From positions 1 to 6,919 of the forward strand of contig JAJRRX010000443.1 in assembly GCA_024279075.1 (NCBI GenBank): DNA of 6,919 nt, in the 5' to 3' direction. Of this stretch, positions 1 through 5,715 are shown in pieces (positions within the stretch are counted from its first letter, which is position 1; every line of letters starts with the position of its first letter). The position numbers and the translations under genes were made by a program. Source of the stretch: Alphaproteobacteria bacterium (GTDB lineage Bacteria; Pseudomonadota; Alphaproteobacteria; Rhodobacterales; Rhodobacteraceae). Below the pieces are notes generated by a model. It saw only the letters and a program-made list of their open reading frames with translations, made no database searches and was not told the origin of the DNA.

Positions 1-489
1 CTCCTGAAGCGTAATGGACTGCAAAAAGAACGCCCGTAGCGGCGCATCTGGCACCGTTTCTGCCAGCTGCCTATCCGCCTCGCTCCGCCGTGAAACCACG
101 CTCAAATCCACCGATTGCATGGCCGCGATATGCCCCGCCTGCGTGTGACCATAGGCCTTGGGCGCAATATCAGCCACGATCAACCGCCGCACGCTTTCAG
201 GACAAGTGAGCGCCAGCACCATCGCCGCTTTACCCCCCATGGAGTGCCCCAGCACGTCGGCAACCCCGCCATGGGTGGCTATGACCTCGGCAAGGTCATC
301 CGCCAACGCTTCATAGCTGTTATCACTATCCCAGAAGCTTTCGCCATGATTGCGTAGGTCCACCGCGATCACGCGGCGCGCTGTGCTTAGCCGTTTTTGC
401 AGCACCCGCCAATTTCGGGCCGAGCCAAACAGCCCGTGCACGATCAACAGCGGCACCTCGCCTTCGCCCATTTCAACACTGTTCAGCAT
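1..489 (-). CDS. Alpha/beta hydrolase, YbfF/ABHD11-like esterase (partial, C-terminus outside window)
   Basis: The first 163 residues of an alpha/beta-fold hydrolase are present; the reading frame stays open to the left edge, so the C-terminus, including the catalytic histidine, is missing. Visible motifs in order are the oxyanion-loop HGLFGS (residues 18-23), DLRNHGES (44-51), the nucleophile elbow GHSMGG (81-86, Ser83), and DIAP followed by Tyr (107-113). This set is typical of small cytoplasmic esterases of the YbfF/ABHD11 type. The true substrate cannot be read from the sequence. There is no signal peptide. The ATG at 487-489 lies 6 bp after the ilvA stop codon, with a weak purine-rich GAGGGG just upstream, so it is probably co-transcribed and translationally coupled with ilvA. 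An internal ATG at codon 7 has no better ribosome site. The fold and family are secure; the physiological role is unknown. Confidence 0.9.
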   Translation of the reverse strand, partial: MLNSVEMGEGEVPLLIVHGLFGSARNWRVLQKRLSTARRVIAVDLRNHGESFWDSDNSYEALADDLAEVIATHGGVADVLGHSMGGKAAMVLALTCPESVRRLIVADIAPKAYGHTQAGHIAAMQSVDLSVVSRRSEADRQLAETVPDAPLRAFFLQSITLQE

Positions 490-495
490 GGCCCC

Positions 496-1731
496 TCACA
501 CAATGAAATTGGCTAAAGTGGCATTATCTGTGATGTCCTCAAAGGCAAAGCCGTGGCCCTCCATTTCGGCCTCTATCCGCGCAAAGCCGCCCGCCTTGCG
601 GGTCTCGATGCCGATCAGCACAGAGCCAAAGTTGCGGGCGGATTTTTTGAGGTATTCAAAGCGGGCGATGTCGTCATCTGGCCCAAGAATATTGAGGAAA
701 TCTTTTAGCGCGCCGGGGCGCTGGGGCATGCGCAAAATGTAATACTTTTTCAGGCCTGCCCAGCGCAGAGAGCGTTCTTTCACATCCGGCAGGCGCTCAA
801 AATCAAAGTTGCCGCCAGACACCACGGCGACCACGGTTTTGCCTTTTATATCCTCAATATCCCGCAAGCCATCAATCGCCAGCGCGCCAGCTGGCTCTAA
901 CACCACGCCCTCTATGTTGAGCATTTCGATCATCGTGGCGCAAATCCGGTCTTCCGGCGCGATCAGCACATGCGCAGGTGGCACATGCGACAGCGCCTTG
1001 AAGTTGCGCTCACCAATGCGGGCCACGGCGGCCCCATCTACAAAGCTATCAACCTTGGGCAAGGTGAGCAGCGCTCCCGCCAGCAAGCTTTCCCGTAGGC
1101 TCGGCCCGCCAAATGGCTCGACAAAACGGTAATCCACGGTATTGCCCAAAAGCCGCGTGATGCCCGCCGCGAGGCCACCGCCACCCACGGGCAGCACCAG
1201 CATATCCACGGCTTCGTCTTCGGGCATTTGCGCCAGGATCTCGGCCCCCACGGTGGCTTGCCCCTCAATGACATCATCGCTATCAAACGGCGGCACAAAA
1301 ACGGCCCCCGCCCCTTTGCAATAGGCCTGCGCGGCGGCCAGCGTTTCGTCAAAATAGTCGCCCTCCAACCGAATTTCGGCGTGAGTGCCGCCAAATGCGC
1401 CGGTTTTGTGCACCTTTTGCTTGGGCGTAGTGACAGGCATATAAATAACCGCCTGCACGCCAAAATGGGCGCAAACATAAGCCACACCTTGAGCATGGTT
1501 GCCCGCGCTTGCACACACAAACGGGCCGGTTTCGCCCGCGTCCAGCGCCTTGACGATCGCATTAAATGCACCGCGAATTTTGTAGGAGCGCACGGGGGAA
1601 AGGTCTTCGCGCTTTAAGTATATTTCGGCCTCATAGCGCGCGCTCAGAAAATCATTCCGCTGTAAGGGCGTGGGCTCAAAAACCGAGCGCATCCGGCGCT
1701 CTGCGCGCACAACGCGGGCCGGAAAATCCAC
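496..1731 (-). CDS. ilvA: Threonine ammonia-lyase (threonine dehydratase), biosynthetic, single ACT-like domain
   Basis: This PLP enzyme deaminates L-threonine to 2-oxobutanoate and ammonia, the first committed step of isoleucine synthesis, in the cytoplasm. The 411-residue protein shows the PLP lysine in SYKIRGA (Lys51), the cofactor-contacting SAGNHAQG (75-82), the phosphate-binding glycine loop PVGGGGLAAG (181-190) and SGGN (305-308) near the end of the catalytic domain. From about residue 328 a C-terminal ACT-like regulatory domain follows (RPGAL at 338-342, then GPDDDI and RFEY to about 360). Only one such domain is present, as in short Bacillus/Corynebacterium-type IlvA (about 410-420 residues) rather than the two of E. 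coli IlvA (about 514). Feedback inhibition by isoleucine is therefore expected but inferred. The GTG start is chosen because GAGAGG lies 8 nt upstream. The start abuts the stop of the preceding membrane-protein gene, implying coupling. Confidence 0.95.
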   Translation of the reverse strand: MDFPARVVRAERRMRSVFEPTPLQRNDFLSARYEAEIYLKREDLSPVRSYKIRGAFNAIVKALDAGETGPFVCASAGNHAQGVAYVCAHFGVQAVIYMPVTTPKQKVHKTGAFGGTHAEIRLEGDYFDETLAAAQAYCKGAGAVFVPPFDSDDVIEGQATVGAEILAQMPEDEAVDMLVLPVGGGGLAAGITRLLGNTVDYRFVEPFGGPSLRESLLAGALLTLPKVDSFVDGAAVARIGERNFKALSHVPPAHVLIAPEDRICATMIEMLNIEGVVLEPAGALAIDGLRDIEDIKGKTVVAVVSGGNFDFERLPDVKERSLRWAGLKKYYILRMPQRPGALKDFLNILGPDDDIARFEYLKKSARNFGSVLIGIETRKAGGFARIEAEMEGHGFAFEDITDNATLANFIV

Positions 1732-2514
1732 TTAGTAAACCTCTCGTTTTTGCACAATATGGCCATATAGCGTACTAAGAATACTGATATTTAGCATAAA
1801 GTAAAACCACTGAAATGCGAGGGTGGCAAGCGATACTATAAGCGATAGCGCCGCGCTACCCTGCGCCGAAATAAGCACTATATTTGAGAACAGAGTTATG
1901 CCGCCATTAACCAATGCCAGCACAAAGGCCAACACAATAATTGCCCCTGTATAGGGTTTTGACTCTGCCCAAGAACCGCCAATCGTAAGGCTTTCATCCA
2001 AGGCGACAGCCGGCAGGATGAGGGCTAAACGCAAGTAAACAAGCGAGGCCAACAGGCCAACAATGAAGCGCAAGGCTATATCTAAGGGAACCAAAGACAT
2101 TTGCATTTGATCAAAGGCGCGGAGAATATCGCGGGGTTCCATAAATAAGGTTGCAACGAAAAACAGCACCAGTAACAACAGCAAAACAATGAGGATTATA
2201 CCAACGCCGTACCAAAAATATGACCAAACACGAAGCCCTTTACGATACGGTAAAAAGCCATTGGGTTGCTCTTCAAGCAATACGTAGCGGTGCCAAACCA
2301 CCGCCACCAAGGAAATGCCCCACACCAAAAAAACCAAAAATGCGACGCCAAAAATAAAGGCAAGAAATGTGCTATTTGTAAGGGCCACGATGAAGCCATA
2401 CACAAACCCCGCGACCACTGTTAAAAGCCAAAAACCGCCACTCACGCGGACGGCCATGCCCAGATTGCCGGTGACTTGCCGGAAGCTATGTAAAAATATT
2501 GTTAAGCCGTTCAT
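1732..2514 (-). CDS. Multi-pass inner-membrane protein of unknown function
   Basis: I do not recognise a named family for this 260-residue, strongly hydrophobic protein. Six membrane segments are visible by hydrophobicity, at about residues 26-46, 50-74, 99-123, 146-171, 188-215 and 219-247. Two polar signatures stand out: WHRYVLLEE at 74-82, right after segment 2, and RLALILPAVALDE at 162-174, at the end of segment 4 and followed by a SW pair (181-182). Similar spacing of such motifs recurs, from memory, in uncharacterised alphaproteobacterial membrane proteins; this was not verified. There is no signal peptide separate from the first helix and no catalytic or transporter motif. The ATG at 2512-2514 has a good ribosome site (GGGAG, 6-nt spacer). 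The gene ends directly against ilvA with no intervening base, so it is probably in the ilvA operon. By eye it is richer in A+T than ilvA and argG. Confidence 0.85.
   Translation of the reverse strand: MNGLTIFLHSFRQVTGNLGMAVRVSGGFWLLTVVAGFVYGFIVALTNSTFLAFIFGVAFLVFLVWGISLVAVVWHRYVLLEEQPNGFLPYRKGLRVWSYFWYGVGIILIVLLLLLVLFFVATLFMEPRDILRAFDQMQMSLVPLDIALRFIVGLLASLVYLRLALILPAVALDESLTIGGSWAESKPYTGAIIVLAFVLALVNGGITLFSNIVLISAQGSAALSLIVSLATLAFQWFYFMLNISILSTLYGHIVQKREVY
1740..1745 (-). promoter_or_regulatory. Ribosome binding site deciding the ilvA GTG start
   Basis: On the minus strand GAGAGG is followed by an 8-nt spacer (TTTACTAA) and the GTG at 1729-1731. The spacer contains the TAA stop of the upstream gene. 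Spacing and sequence favour this GTG over the in-frame ATG at 1690-1692 (codon 14), which has only a weak AGAG-like element upstream. Confidence 0.65.
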
Positions 2515-2522
2515 CGTAATCT

Positions 2523-2534
2523 CCCAATTTTGGG
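2523..2534 (-). promoter_or_regulatory. Small inverted repeat covering the Shine-Dalgarno of the membrane-protein gene
   Basis: CCCAA and TTGGG arms (5 bp) flank a 2-nt centre. In the minus-strand transcript the 3' arm supplies the GGG of the GGGAG ribosome site that lies 6 nt before the ATG at 2512-2514. A hairpin here could partly mask initiation, but the stem is short and realistically has about 4 pairs with a 4-nt loop, so the biological meaning is doubtful. Confidence 0.25.
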
Positions 2535-2561
2535 TGTCTCTACCACAATCGAACTGCGCCC

Positions 2562-2589
2562 GCTATACCTTCAGTGGTTGATTTTTCAA
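2562..2589 (-). promoter_or_regulatory. Candidate sigma-70-type promoter for the membrane protein-ilvA-hydrolase operon
   Basis: On the minus strand TTGAAA (plus positions 2584-2589, 5/6 match to TTGACA) is separated by 16 bp from TATAGC (2562-2567, 4/6 match to TATAAT). Transcription would begin near 2555 and give a leader of about 40 nt before the ATG at 2514. The -35 element overlaps the stop codon of the sulfotransferase gene. This rests on pattern matching only. Confidence 0.35.
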
Positions 2590-3263
2590 TCCCGCAATGC
2601 CTCGGGAATCGAATAACACCCCTTCATTAGGGCATAATCTCCGGCGCAATAGTTCAGCAAAGCGTTACGCGCCGGTCTATCCATGCGTAGCACCATTGGT
2701 TTCTCGCTGCCTTTTTGGTGGTGTTCAATCTCAAATTTTCGCCCCGTGAGCGCCTCTATTTGAGTTGCTAACTCACCAACTTTGCCAATTTTTACGACAT
2801 CTGTGAAATATGAAAGATCATGGCCCAGAAAATCGGTAAACGGGTCTGTGTGATGCTTTATCGGCTTGGACAGCAGCCGATATTTCTCGATATTGCATAA
2901 AAATTCACTGCGAGTCGGGTTTGGCGCCACCCCCAATGCCCGTGCAAGGTCCATATCAATCCGATTTTCTGACAATTCCTTTTCCCGCAATACCCTATGT
3001 TGAAAAGCCGAAATGATCCGCCGCACGGGGTCTCGAATGATGGCAATGCGGGAATAGTCTTTATAGCGCGCGTGGTCGATATTGCAAAATCTGCGGGTAT
3101 TCAAATAGGTGTCATGAATCCCAGATTTCTGCCCAGGAACCTTAACTTTTATAAACGGCTTTCCGTGCTCAAGCTGATAAAAAGCATACTTCATTGAGGT
3201 GCTTGCGGTTTTGGGCACGGGAAAGTAGGCGATTTTGAATTGCGAATTCTCGATAGTCCGCAT
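2586..3263 (-). CDS. Sulfotransferase family protein (PAPS-dependent, Sulfotransfer_2-like)
   Basis: This 225-residue soluble protein has both nucleotide-binding signatures of PAPS-dependent sulfotransferases. These are the 5'-phosphosulfate loop PVPKTASTSM (residues 15-24, with Lys18 and the Ser/Thr cluster) and the 3'-phosphate-binding segment IRDPVRRIISAF (76-87, with Arg77 and Ser85). It would transfer sulfate from PAPS to a hydroxyl or amino group; family members often act on carbohydrates, but nothing visible identifies the acceptor. There is no signal peptide or membrane helix, so it should be cytoplasmic. The ATG at 3261-3263 has an AAGGA ribosome site with a 7-nt spacer. The gene diverges from argG and lies 71 bp upstream of the membrane-protein gene on the same strand. 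No polysaccharide or sulfate-activation genes are in the window to give context. Base composition looks more A+T-rich than argG. Confidence 0.82.
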   Translation of the reverse strand: MRTIENSQFKIAYFPVPKTASTSMKYAFYQLEHGKPFIKVKVPGQKSGIHDTYLNTRRFCNIDHARYKDYSRIAIIRDPVRRIISAFQHRVLREKELSENRIDMDLARALGVAPNPTRSEFLCNIEKYRLLSKPIKHHTDPFTDFLGHDLSYFTDVVKIGKVGELATQIEALTGRKFEIEHHQKGSEKPMVLRMDRPARNALLNYCAGDYALMKGCYSIPEALRD

Positions 3264-3369
3264 TTCGGTTTCCTTTTCATTCCCTTGCTACGAATGTGCT
3301 TTCTCGCTTGAAGGGCAAGGAAAACTGACGTATTGCCAGCTTATAAAATACTTAGTCGGAGAATGCCAG
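3264..3369. promoter_or_regulatory. Divergent intergenic region between the sulfotransferase gene and argG
   Basis: This 106-bp spacer must hold the promoters for both divergent genes. It includes an AT-rich stretch at 3341-3350 containing TATAAA (3342-3347), but no -35 element at proper spacing is convincing on either strand. TTGAAG (3308-3313) with TATTGC 17 bp later is the best plus-strand pair, and it is poor. Short symmetries are present: CTTG/CAAG (3307-3310, 3316-3319) and CCTTGC/GCAAGG (3283-3288, 3315-3320). No ARG-box-like operator was recognised. Confidence 0.4.
3358..3361 (+). promoter_or_regulatory. Ribosome binding site deciding the argG start
   Basis: GGAG followed by an 8-nt spacer precedes the ATG at 3370-3372. 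This start gives the N-terminus MSAPKKVVLAYSGG expected for ArgG. The same frame is open for another 45 codons upstream, but that extension overlaps the divergent sulfotransferase gene and is unlike any ArgG N-terminus. Confidence 0.7.
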
Positions 3370-4602
3370 ATGTCTGCCCCTAAAAAAGTTGTGCTTGCCT
3401 ATTCTGGCGGCTTGGATACCTCGATTATCCTTAAGTGGCTGGAAACGGAATATGGCTGCGAGGTCGTAACCTTTACCGCTGATCTTGGCCAAGGTGAAGA
3501 GCTGGAGCCCGCGCGCAAAAAGGCCGAGCTGATGGGCGTGAAGCCCGAAAACATCCACATTGAGGATGTGCGCGAAGAATTCGTGCGCGATTTTGTGTTT
3601 CCAATGTTCCGCGCCAATGCCCAATACGAGGGCCTCTACCTGCTCGGCACCTCCATCGCCCGCCCGCTGATCTCCAAGCGCCTTGTCGAGATCGCCGCCG
3701 AATGCGGGGCCGATGCCGTCGCCCACGGCGCCACCGGCAAAGGCAATGACCAAGTGCGCTTTGAGCTTGCCGCCTACGCCCTCAACCCCGAGATCAAGGT
3801 GATCGCCCCGTGGCGCGAGTGGGATCTAAGCAGCCGCACCAAGTTGCTGGAATTCGCCGAAATGCACCAGATTCCGATTGCGAAAGACAAACGCGGCGAA
3901 GCGCCTTTCTCTGTCGACGCCAACCTTTTGCACACCTCGTCTGAGGGCAAAGTGCTGGAAGACCCCGCGATTGAAGCCCCCGATTATGTGTATCAGCGCA
4001 CCGTCGCCCCCGAAGATGCGCCCGATACCCCCGAGCATATCGAAATCACCTATGAGCGCGGCGATCCTGTGGCGCTAAACGGCAAGCCCCTAAGCCCCGC
4101 CGAAATGCTGACCGCGCTCAATGAGCTGGGCGGCAAGCACGGCATTGGCCGCCTAGACCTTGTGGAAGGCCGCTTCGTCGGCATGAAATCCCGTGGGATT
4201 TACGAAACCCCCGGCGGCACCATTATGCTAGAGGCCCATCGCGGCATGGAAAGCATCACGCTGGATCGCGGCGCGGCCCACCTGAAGGACGAGCTGATGC
4301 CCAAATATGCCGAGCTTATTTACAACGGCTTCTGGTATTCCCCCGAGCGGGACATGCTGCAAGCCCTGATCGACGAAAGCCAAAAGCACGTATCCGGCAC
4401 AGTGCGGGTGAAGCTCTATAAGGGCCTGTGCCAAACCGTTGGCCGCTGGTCTGACCATTCGCTTTATTCCGAAGAGCACGTGACCTTTGAGGATGACGCT
4501 GGGGCCTATGACCAAAAAGACGCGGCTGGCTTTATCCAGATAAACGCGCTAAGGTTGAAGCTATTGGCCGCAAGGGACCGCCGCCTTAAGGAGGAAGCAT
4601 GA
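3370..4602 (+). CDS. argG: Argininosuccinate synthase
   Basis: ArgG condenses citrulline and aspartate with ATP to give argininosuccinate, AMP and pyrophosphate, the penultimate step of arginine synthesis, in the cytoplasm. The 410-residue protein has the usual length. Clear signatures are the N-type ATP pyrophosphatase P-loop AYSGGLDTS (residues 10-18), GTSIARP (93-99), GATGKGNDQVRFE (120-132, nucleotide and citrulline/aspartate site), and SVDANL then EDP (181-199). The C-terminal part keeps the family's GYDQKDA-like segment and a helical tail. The start at 3370 is set by GGAG 8 nt upstream and by family alignment. The stop TGA overlaps the ATG of the next gene (ATGA), so the downstream membrane protein is probably co-translated. 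G+C is clearly higher than in the sulfotransferase block upstream (one 60-base line, 3721-3780, counts to 40 G+C). Confidence 0.97.
   Translation: MSAPKKVVLAYSGGLDTSIILKWLETEYGCEVVTFTADLGQGEELEPARKKAELMGVKPENIHIEDVREEFVRDFVFPMFRANAQYEGLYLLGTSIARPLISKRLVEIAAECGADAVAHGATGKGNDQVRFELAAYALNPEIKVIAPWREWDLSSRTKLLEFAEMHQIPIAKDKRGEAPFSVDANLLHTSSEGKVLEDPAIEAPDYVYQRTVAPEDAPDTPEHIEITYERGDPVALNGKPLSPAEMLTALNELGGKHGIGRLDLVEGRFVGMKSRGIYETPGGTIMLEAHRGMESITLDRGAAHLKDELMPKYAELIYNGFWYSPERDMLQALIDESQKHVSGTVRVKLYKGLCQTVGRWSDHSLYSEEHVTFEDDAGAYDQKDAAGFIQINALRLKLLAARDRRLKEEA
4588..4594 (+). promoter_or_regulatory. Ribosome binding site inside the end of argG
   Basis: AAGGAGG, a near-perfect Shine-Dalgarno, sits within the last argG codons, 4 nt before the ATG at 4599-4601. 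Together with the ATGA overlap it indicates that the downstream small membrane protein is translated from the argG transcript. Confidence 0.75.
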
Positions 4603-5096
4603 GACTGACCAACCAAAAAGGCGAGAACCTATCGCCAGCTGAAATGAAAAAATCGGCAGGCAATTACTTCAAAATCGGGCTGGCAATCGTTGCCGTGGGC
4701 CTAATCTTTTTGGCGTGGAACTATGCCTATATCCTCACCACAACAAGCGCTGAGGGCACCGTTGTTAGCATTGAATATTCGACGACCACATCAAGAACAA
4801 ACTCCTCTACAGGCGCCAAAACGCCCACCTACCTGCCCACATTCTCTTTTCAGGATAAGGCCGGCGTGCCCCATGAAGCGCCAATAAGGTTTGCCGAAAG
4901 CGTTCAATATAAGGTGGGTGACACCTATAACATCGGTTATGACCCCGACGACCTCTCCATCGTATTCCTGACCGACTGGGGCAGCAATATCAAATTTCCG
5001 CTGATCTTCTTTGTGATCGCAGGTGGCGTTTTTTGGATGAGCTCAAGCATTCGCAAAACGGGGCGCGAGTGGGAAGCGGCGGAAAAGAACGGTTAG
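4599..5096 (+). CDS. DUF3592-like small membrane protein, coupled to argG
   Basis: This 165-residue protein has two hydrophobic segments (about 24-46 and 132-150) flanking a polar domain of about 85 residues. The domain begins with AEGTVVSIEY (51-60), then a Ser/Thr-rich linker (61-75), YLPTFSFQDKAG (78-89), a KVGD turn (105-108) and IGYDPDD (112-118). This TM-domain-TM layout with 'G-x-V ... P-x-F-x-F-x-D-x-x-G ... V-G-D ... Y-D-P' matches my memory of DUF3592 proteins, whose function is unknown. The N-terminus is short and cytoplasmic, so the domain is probably extracytoplasmic; this topology is inferred. It overlaps the argG stop by 4 bp and has a strong ribosome site. A second protein of the same layout lies 68 bp downstream. 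The family call is moderately sure; no function can be assigned. Confidence 0.85.
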   Translation: MRLTNQKGENLSPAEMKKSAGNYFKIGLAIVAVGLIFLAWNYAYILTTTSAEGTVVSIEYSTTTSRTNSSTGAKTPTYLPTFSFQDKAGVPHEAPIRFAESVQYKVGDTYNIGYDPDDLSIVFLTDWGSNIKFPLIFFVIAGGVFWMSSSIRKTGREWEAAEKNG

Positions 5097-5131
5097 GGAG
5101 GCTTGGTGAGGGCGGAGCCTATTGTGGGTTG

Positions 5132-5159
5132 TTGCGTTGATTCAAGTATTTGCTATAAG
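5132..5159 (+). promoter_or_regulatory. Candidate promoter giving a leaderless transcript for the second DUF3592-like gene
   Basis: TTGCGT (5132-5137) and TATAAG (5154-5159) are separated by 16 bp. The expected start of transcription, 6-7 nt past the -10 element, falls at about 5165-5166, on the ATG at 5165-5167. No Shine-Dalgarno is visible in the roughly 30 bases before that ATG, which agrees with a leaderless mRNA. Pattern evidence only. Confidence 0.4.
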
Positions 5160-5164
5160 TGCAT

Positions 5165-5704
5165 ATGGCCACGAAACGCCCTCCTTCGCTTTTGCGCACC
5201 TTTCGCCAACTTGCTTTTGTGGCGACACTTCTTGGGAGTTTTTCGCTGGTGTCCTCTGTGCTGTTCTATAACACAGCCCTTTTTACGCGCGGCAATATTC
5301 TTGATTTTGCGCCGAATGATGCTTTTCTAAGCCCTGACCATACGCCGATTATTGCTTTTGTTGATTTTCGCGGGCAAAAACAGCTAGGCACGCCGGAAAG
5401 CGCTTTGGGCATGGGGGATGCTTTTGCGGGACAGGAGGTTACGATCGGGTATAATCCTGATAATCCGCGTGTTTTTCGGGTGTATGCGCCGCTGTCCTTT
5501 TGGGGCCCCGGGGTGCTGGCGCTGCTCTATGGGTTGGTGCCGTTTTTGGGGCTCAGCTTTTTGATTGCGGTTACGAAACAAGCGCCTAGGATTCGGGCAG
5601 CATCGGGGGCTAGGGCGAAGGATTTTGCGGTGAAACCGATACACCTAATGCGCCATAAGGTGCCGGAGGATACGAGCGCACCCGCTGTGCGGCGGATGCG
5701 CTAA
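5165..5704 (+). CDS. Second DUF3592-like small membrane protein, diverged from its neighbour
   Basis: The protein is 179 residues from the ATG at 5165; a GTG two codons earlier at 5159 is an alternative. It repeats the layout of the preceding gene: helix 1 at about 17-38, a polar domain with TRGNILDF (41-48), PIIAFVDFRG (61-70) and VTIGYNPDNPRVF (92-104), and helix 2 at about 112-136. A basic, probably cytoplasmic C-terminal tail of about 40 residues (138-179) is absent from the neighbour. The shared 'F-x-D-x-x-G ... IGY-(D/N)-P-D' pattern suggests a common family, but overall similarity is low, so this is either an old duplication or two independent family members. There is no ribosome binding site before either start; a promoter-like pair sits immediately upstream. 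It converges on the aminotransferase gene with an 8-bp gap. Function unknown. Confidence 0.8.
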   Translation: MATKRPPSLLRTFRQLAFVATLLGSFSLVSSVLFYNTALFTRGNILDFAPNDAFLSPDHTPIIAFVDFRGQKQLGTPESALGMGDAFAGQEVTIGYNPDNPRVFRVYAPLSFWGPGVLALLYGLVPFLGLSFLIAVTKQAPRIRAASGARAKDFAVKPIHLMRHKVPEDTSAPAVRRMR

Positions 5705-5715
5705 GCCGTGGCTTA
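5702..5715. terminator. Stop-to-stop palindrome between convergent genes, possible weak bidirectional terminator
   Basis: TAAGCC and GGCTTA arms surround a 2-nt centre. The outer triplet of each arm is exactly the TAA stop codon of each converging gene (5702-5704 on plus, 5713-5715 on minus). With a 2-nt bulge the stem can extend to GC pairs at 5700-5701/5718-5719. No run of U follows on either strand, so it would be a poor intrinsic terminator. Confidence 0.3.

Noticed and set aside
1038..1571. A 177-codon open frame on the same strand as ilvA
   Set aside because: It is a frame-shifted shadow of ilvA; all conserved PLP motifs are in the ilvA frame.
1690..1692. An internal in-frame ATG as the ilvA start (codon 14)
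   Set aside because: Its upstream element is weak compared with GAGAGG before the GTG at 1729-1731, and the lost residues belong to the usual N-terminal helix of the family.
2576..2592. A hairpin-like GGTTGA ... TCAA(T)CC at the end of the sulfotransferase gene as a terminator
   Set aside because: It has a bulge, a short stem and no U-run downstream on the minus strand, and it overlaps a better promoter candidate.
3363..3365. An ATG just before the argG start
   Set aside because: It is out of frame with argG and too close to the GGAG ribosome site to be used.
3235..3369. A 45-codon N-terminal extension of argG in the same open frame
   Set aside because: It overlaps the divergent sulfotransferase start, has no ribosome site at its ATG, and ArgG proteins begin at the SAPKKVVLAYSGG segment, which has GGAG 8 nt upstream.
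5103..5330. A 75-codon cysteine-rich open frame with GGGAGG just ahead
   Set aside because: It overlaps the DUF3592-like gene in another frame, has no recognisable domain, and its purine run is more simply the end of the previous gene.
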